Positions 61,861 to 64,000 of a stretch of DNA of 64,000 bases are shown piece after piece. Source of the stretch: Punica granatum (taxonomy: Eukaryota > Streptophyta > Magnoliopsida > Myrtales > Lythraceae); the NCBI RefSeq assembly GCF_007655135.1, contig NC_045129.1, forward strand, positions 34,225,122-34,289,121. The letters are read 5' to 3'. Every line of letters starts with the position of its first letter. Within the stretch, counting starts at the first letter, position 1. Both the position numbers and the translations under genes were made by a program. Under the pieces are notes generated by a model. The model ran no database searches and was not told where the DNA came from. It saw only the letters and a program-made list of their open reading frames with translations.

Positions 61861-63845
61861 TCAAGGGCAGTTCGGATTTCTGCCCGGGCCTCCATAGTAG
61901 AAGTAATGGCCCCAGTCCCCGTTACTCCCTGTCTGAACGTCGTAGCAGCTGGACTTATCGGTGAAGGTCCCTAACCCTTTGGGTGCCTTGAGGTTGTTTG
62001 ACCCATCAACGACCTGAATGTTCCTGAAGTAGCTGGCCTTTCCAAATCCTTCCTCCGGGAAGTGTCCGCTGCCCATCTGGGTTGAGGTGTGCTGCCCGTT
62101 GGGCTCCGAGTTCACAACTTCCCCTCCCCACTCGATCATCGAGGCACTGTCCCCTAGGTATGAGAACAGGAAGGAAGGCCAGTAGCCCAGGACGTAGTCG
62201 TTCCCGAACTGCATCCACCAGTGCCCTTCATTCGGGTCCTGCAAAAAGGTTTCAAAGTTAAAAATTTTAAGAATACAATACAATACAACGGAAAAAGACA
62301 AACCTAAAAGGTTCTACAACTCCATATTCTGTCCTGTTTAGGAGCCAGAACACTGACTTAAATATCAAGATTACTACTAGAAGGCGCTGATTAAGAACAT
62401 GACAAAGATTAGCAACATCTAAACAAAAAATTGATGCTTCTAAGAATCCTCTCTGAGAGTTGCACATAGGTCCTGTTCTGGCTTCTAGTGTTGACAAGGG
62501 GCACCATTTTTCAATTATTTATGCATTCTACAGAAAAGGACAATCTCAATTCGTGTCCCAAAGTATTCTTGGCAACATGACCTACACTCTCCTCTGTCTC
62601 CTTTTCAATATCTAGACTTAAAATAAAAATGTTGCTGGCCCTGCACATTTTAATGGCCTTGGGAGTTTACCTTCCAGACAAGTATACCGATATCATATTG
62701 CGAGTTTCGATAAGCAGAGACAGGGGAGATGCTTGCTCCCATTGCTATCTCACTGTTGATCTGAATGAAGCCCGAGCAGAGGAGGTTGTAGCAACCTGTC
62801 GCTTGATATGCATCGCTCTGCAGGAAAAAGAGTTTCAAAAACCAGACATTTATCAAATACACCGAACAAGAACAACTCATTCGTAAAATTTGGACATTTG
62901 CCCGGTAAAAAGTGCTATGGAAGCTACTTACAGTCCAGTAAGTGAAGAGCCTTGTGTTGTTATCACCGTATAGATCAGGACTGACCTGCAAGTAGGAATC
63001 ACAGCACCATTATATAAGAAAACCAAGTGGGAATCGTAGCGATTCCGGTAAGATAGTATTTAAAGATTTTACCTGCCAACCCGCTTCGATACTGTTGAGA
63101 TCTTCACCGAAGGAACCTCCCAAGATCCAGAGCTGAGACAAGCTGAACTCATTGGGTTGCTGTATCTTTGGCTCCCATACATTGATGGTGGCTTTTGCTC
63201 CATAAAACTTGTCTCCTTGAACATAAGCTATGGCATGCTGCTCACAGATAATAAAGCCGAACAAAGTTTAAGGAACATCCCAATATCTTAACAAAAGCAA
63301 GAAAAGAAGAAAGAAAGGACTAGAAAAGAAAAAAAATTCAGGGAACAGAAAAATAATAGTAAGAAAAAGTTCAACGTGGCTGCAAGCCTCAGAAAGAATC
63401 TAATGCACATGTACCTGATGGCCACTCTCGTTGATGAGATCAGGGTCAGCAGACTTTGGGACAGGGACGGTCCTGTGCTTTTTCCGCCCGTATCTCTTCA
63501 TGGAGCTTGCCCTCAAGATATCATCTTTCTTTGTCCTCCTAATGGGAACTGTGTCCTCGGGGCATTTCCCGTTCATGTGCCACAGTTGCTTGATCGGATT
63601 CTCCCTCTCTCTGGCCTCTGCAGCCACCTCCTTCTTCTCATCAAACAGCCCTTCCGGGTGATAGTTAGGCCTCATCTGAATGTCATAGGAACAAACCCCA
63701 AGTGTCACACATCAGAAACTTGAGATCATGAAAAAGACGGAAATGGAAAGATGGGTACCTGAATTTTGTGGTCTTTCAGGAAAGGGTGATCGAATGCAGG
63801 CTGCTTAGAGATGTGGACACAATCTATTATGTCCCCATCGGGACT
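61861..63845 (-). CDS. Neprosin-domain protein (prolyl-type glutamic peptidase family), 5' exon outside window
   Basis: Exons visible: 63845-63759, 63675-63415, 63237-63073, 62985-62932, 62817-62671 and 62238-61861 (stop TGA). They give 363 residues; the signal peptide exon must lie beyond 64000. The first exons match the neprosin activation peptide ([19 protein letters not shown], then MRPNYHPEG and [13 protein letters not shown]). The catalytic-type domain follows: [61 protein letters not shown] and a C-terminus rich in glycine ending NPNCP. The Glu residues in SIEAGWQ and EWGGEV sit where neprosin's active-site glutamates are found (family knowledge). Whether this plant copy is an active secreted peptidase is unknown; many copies are annotated only as DUF239. 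Confidence 0.9.
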
Positions 63846-64000
63846 CTGCGAGACCAAACCACAAGATTATAAGACCAACGTTCTCAGATTCTCCCAACCC
63901 ATCAGACAGAAGGATGATTAACCCATCAATCCTTCACATAATCTGCATACTAAGATGGAAAATACAAATCTTGGAGAAGCCCAGAAAAAGAACAAACACT
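63846..64000 (-). other. Intron of the neprosin gene
   Basis: No reading frame continues upstream of the acceptor at 63847-63846 (GTCTCGCAG). The sequence to the window edge is T-rich on the minus strand, as expected for intron. Confidence 0.6.

Overview
The window reads as nuclear DNA of a flowering plant, most likely a woody eudicot. The evidence is that genes are split by short GT-AG introns with T-rich acceptors, several families are plant-specific (classical AG-peptide, LOG cytokinin enzyme, AP2/ERF factor, IQM calmodulin-binding protein, neprosin), and long AT-rich spacers carry MITE-like and SINE-like repeats. I cannot fix the species from sequence alone. Exon borders below were read by hand from splice signals and reading-frame continuity; no transcript data were available.

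Layout. 1-632 (-): 5' part of a GH17 beta-1,3-glucanase, cut by the left edge, followed by about 6.7 kb of spacer with MITEs, a SINE and a TIR element at 6659-7283. 8022-9913 (+): TAF7, with an AT-AC (U12-type) fourth intron. 9.9-22.2 kb: gene-poor, AT-rich, with SINEs, an 87-bp tandem duplication and a W-box palindrome. 22885-25271 (+): IQM-type protein. 26429-28090 (+): intronless O-fucosyltransferase-superfamily protein. 28623-30483 (-): LOG. 33194-35210 (-): plastid-type alpha/beta hydrolase. 35.2-41.0 kb: no gene seen. 41020-41895 (+): ERN/RAP2-11-like ERF. 42757-44734 (-): alpha-tubulin without Lys40. 44.7-50.3 kb: no gene seen. 50301-53010 (+): mitochondrial dicarboxylate/tricarboxylate carrier. 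53-57 kb: MITEs, a SINE split by a MITE, and a LINE RNase H remnant. 57158-57340 (-): AG-peptide. 57.3-61.9 kb: retroelement-like spacer. 61861-63845 (-): 3' part of a neprosin-domain gene whose 5' exon lies beyond 64000.

The genes do not form a pathway or cluster; this is an ordinary stretch of plant chromosome arm. The features that most repay checking are the U12-type intron in TAF7, a natural nested insertion at 55.0-55.6 kb (PIF/Harbinger-like MITE inside a SINE, with empty-site copies elsewhere in the window), two SINEs with 12-14 bp target-site duplications, and a TIR element with a 7-8 bp duplication. I found no evidence for an undescribed multi-gene system.
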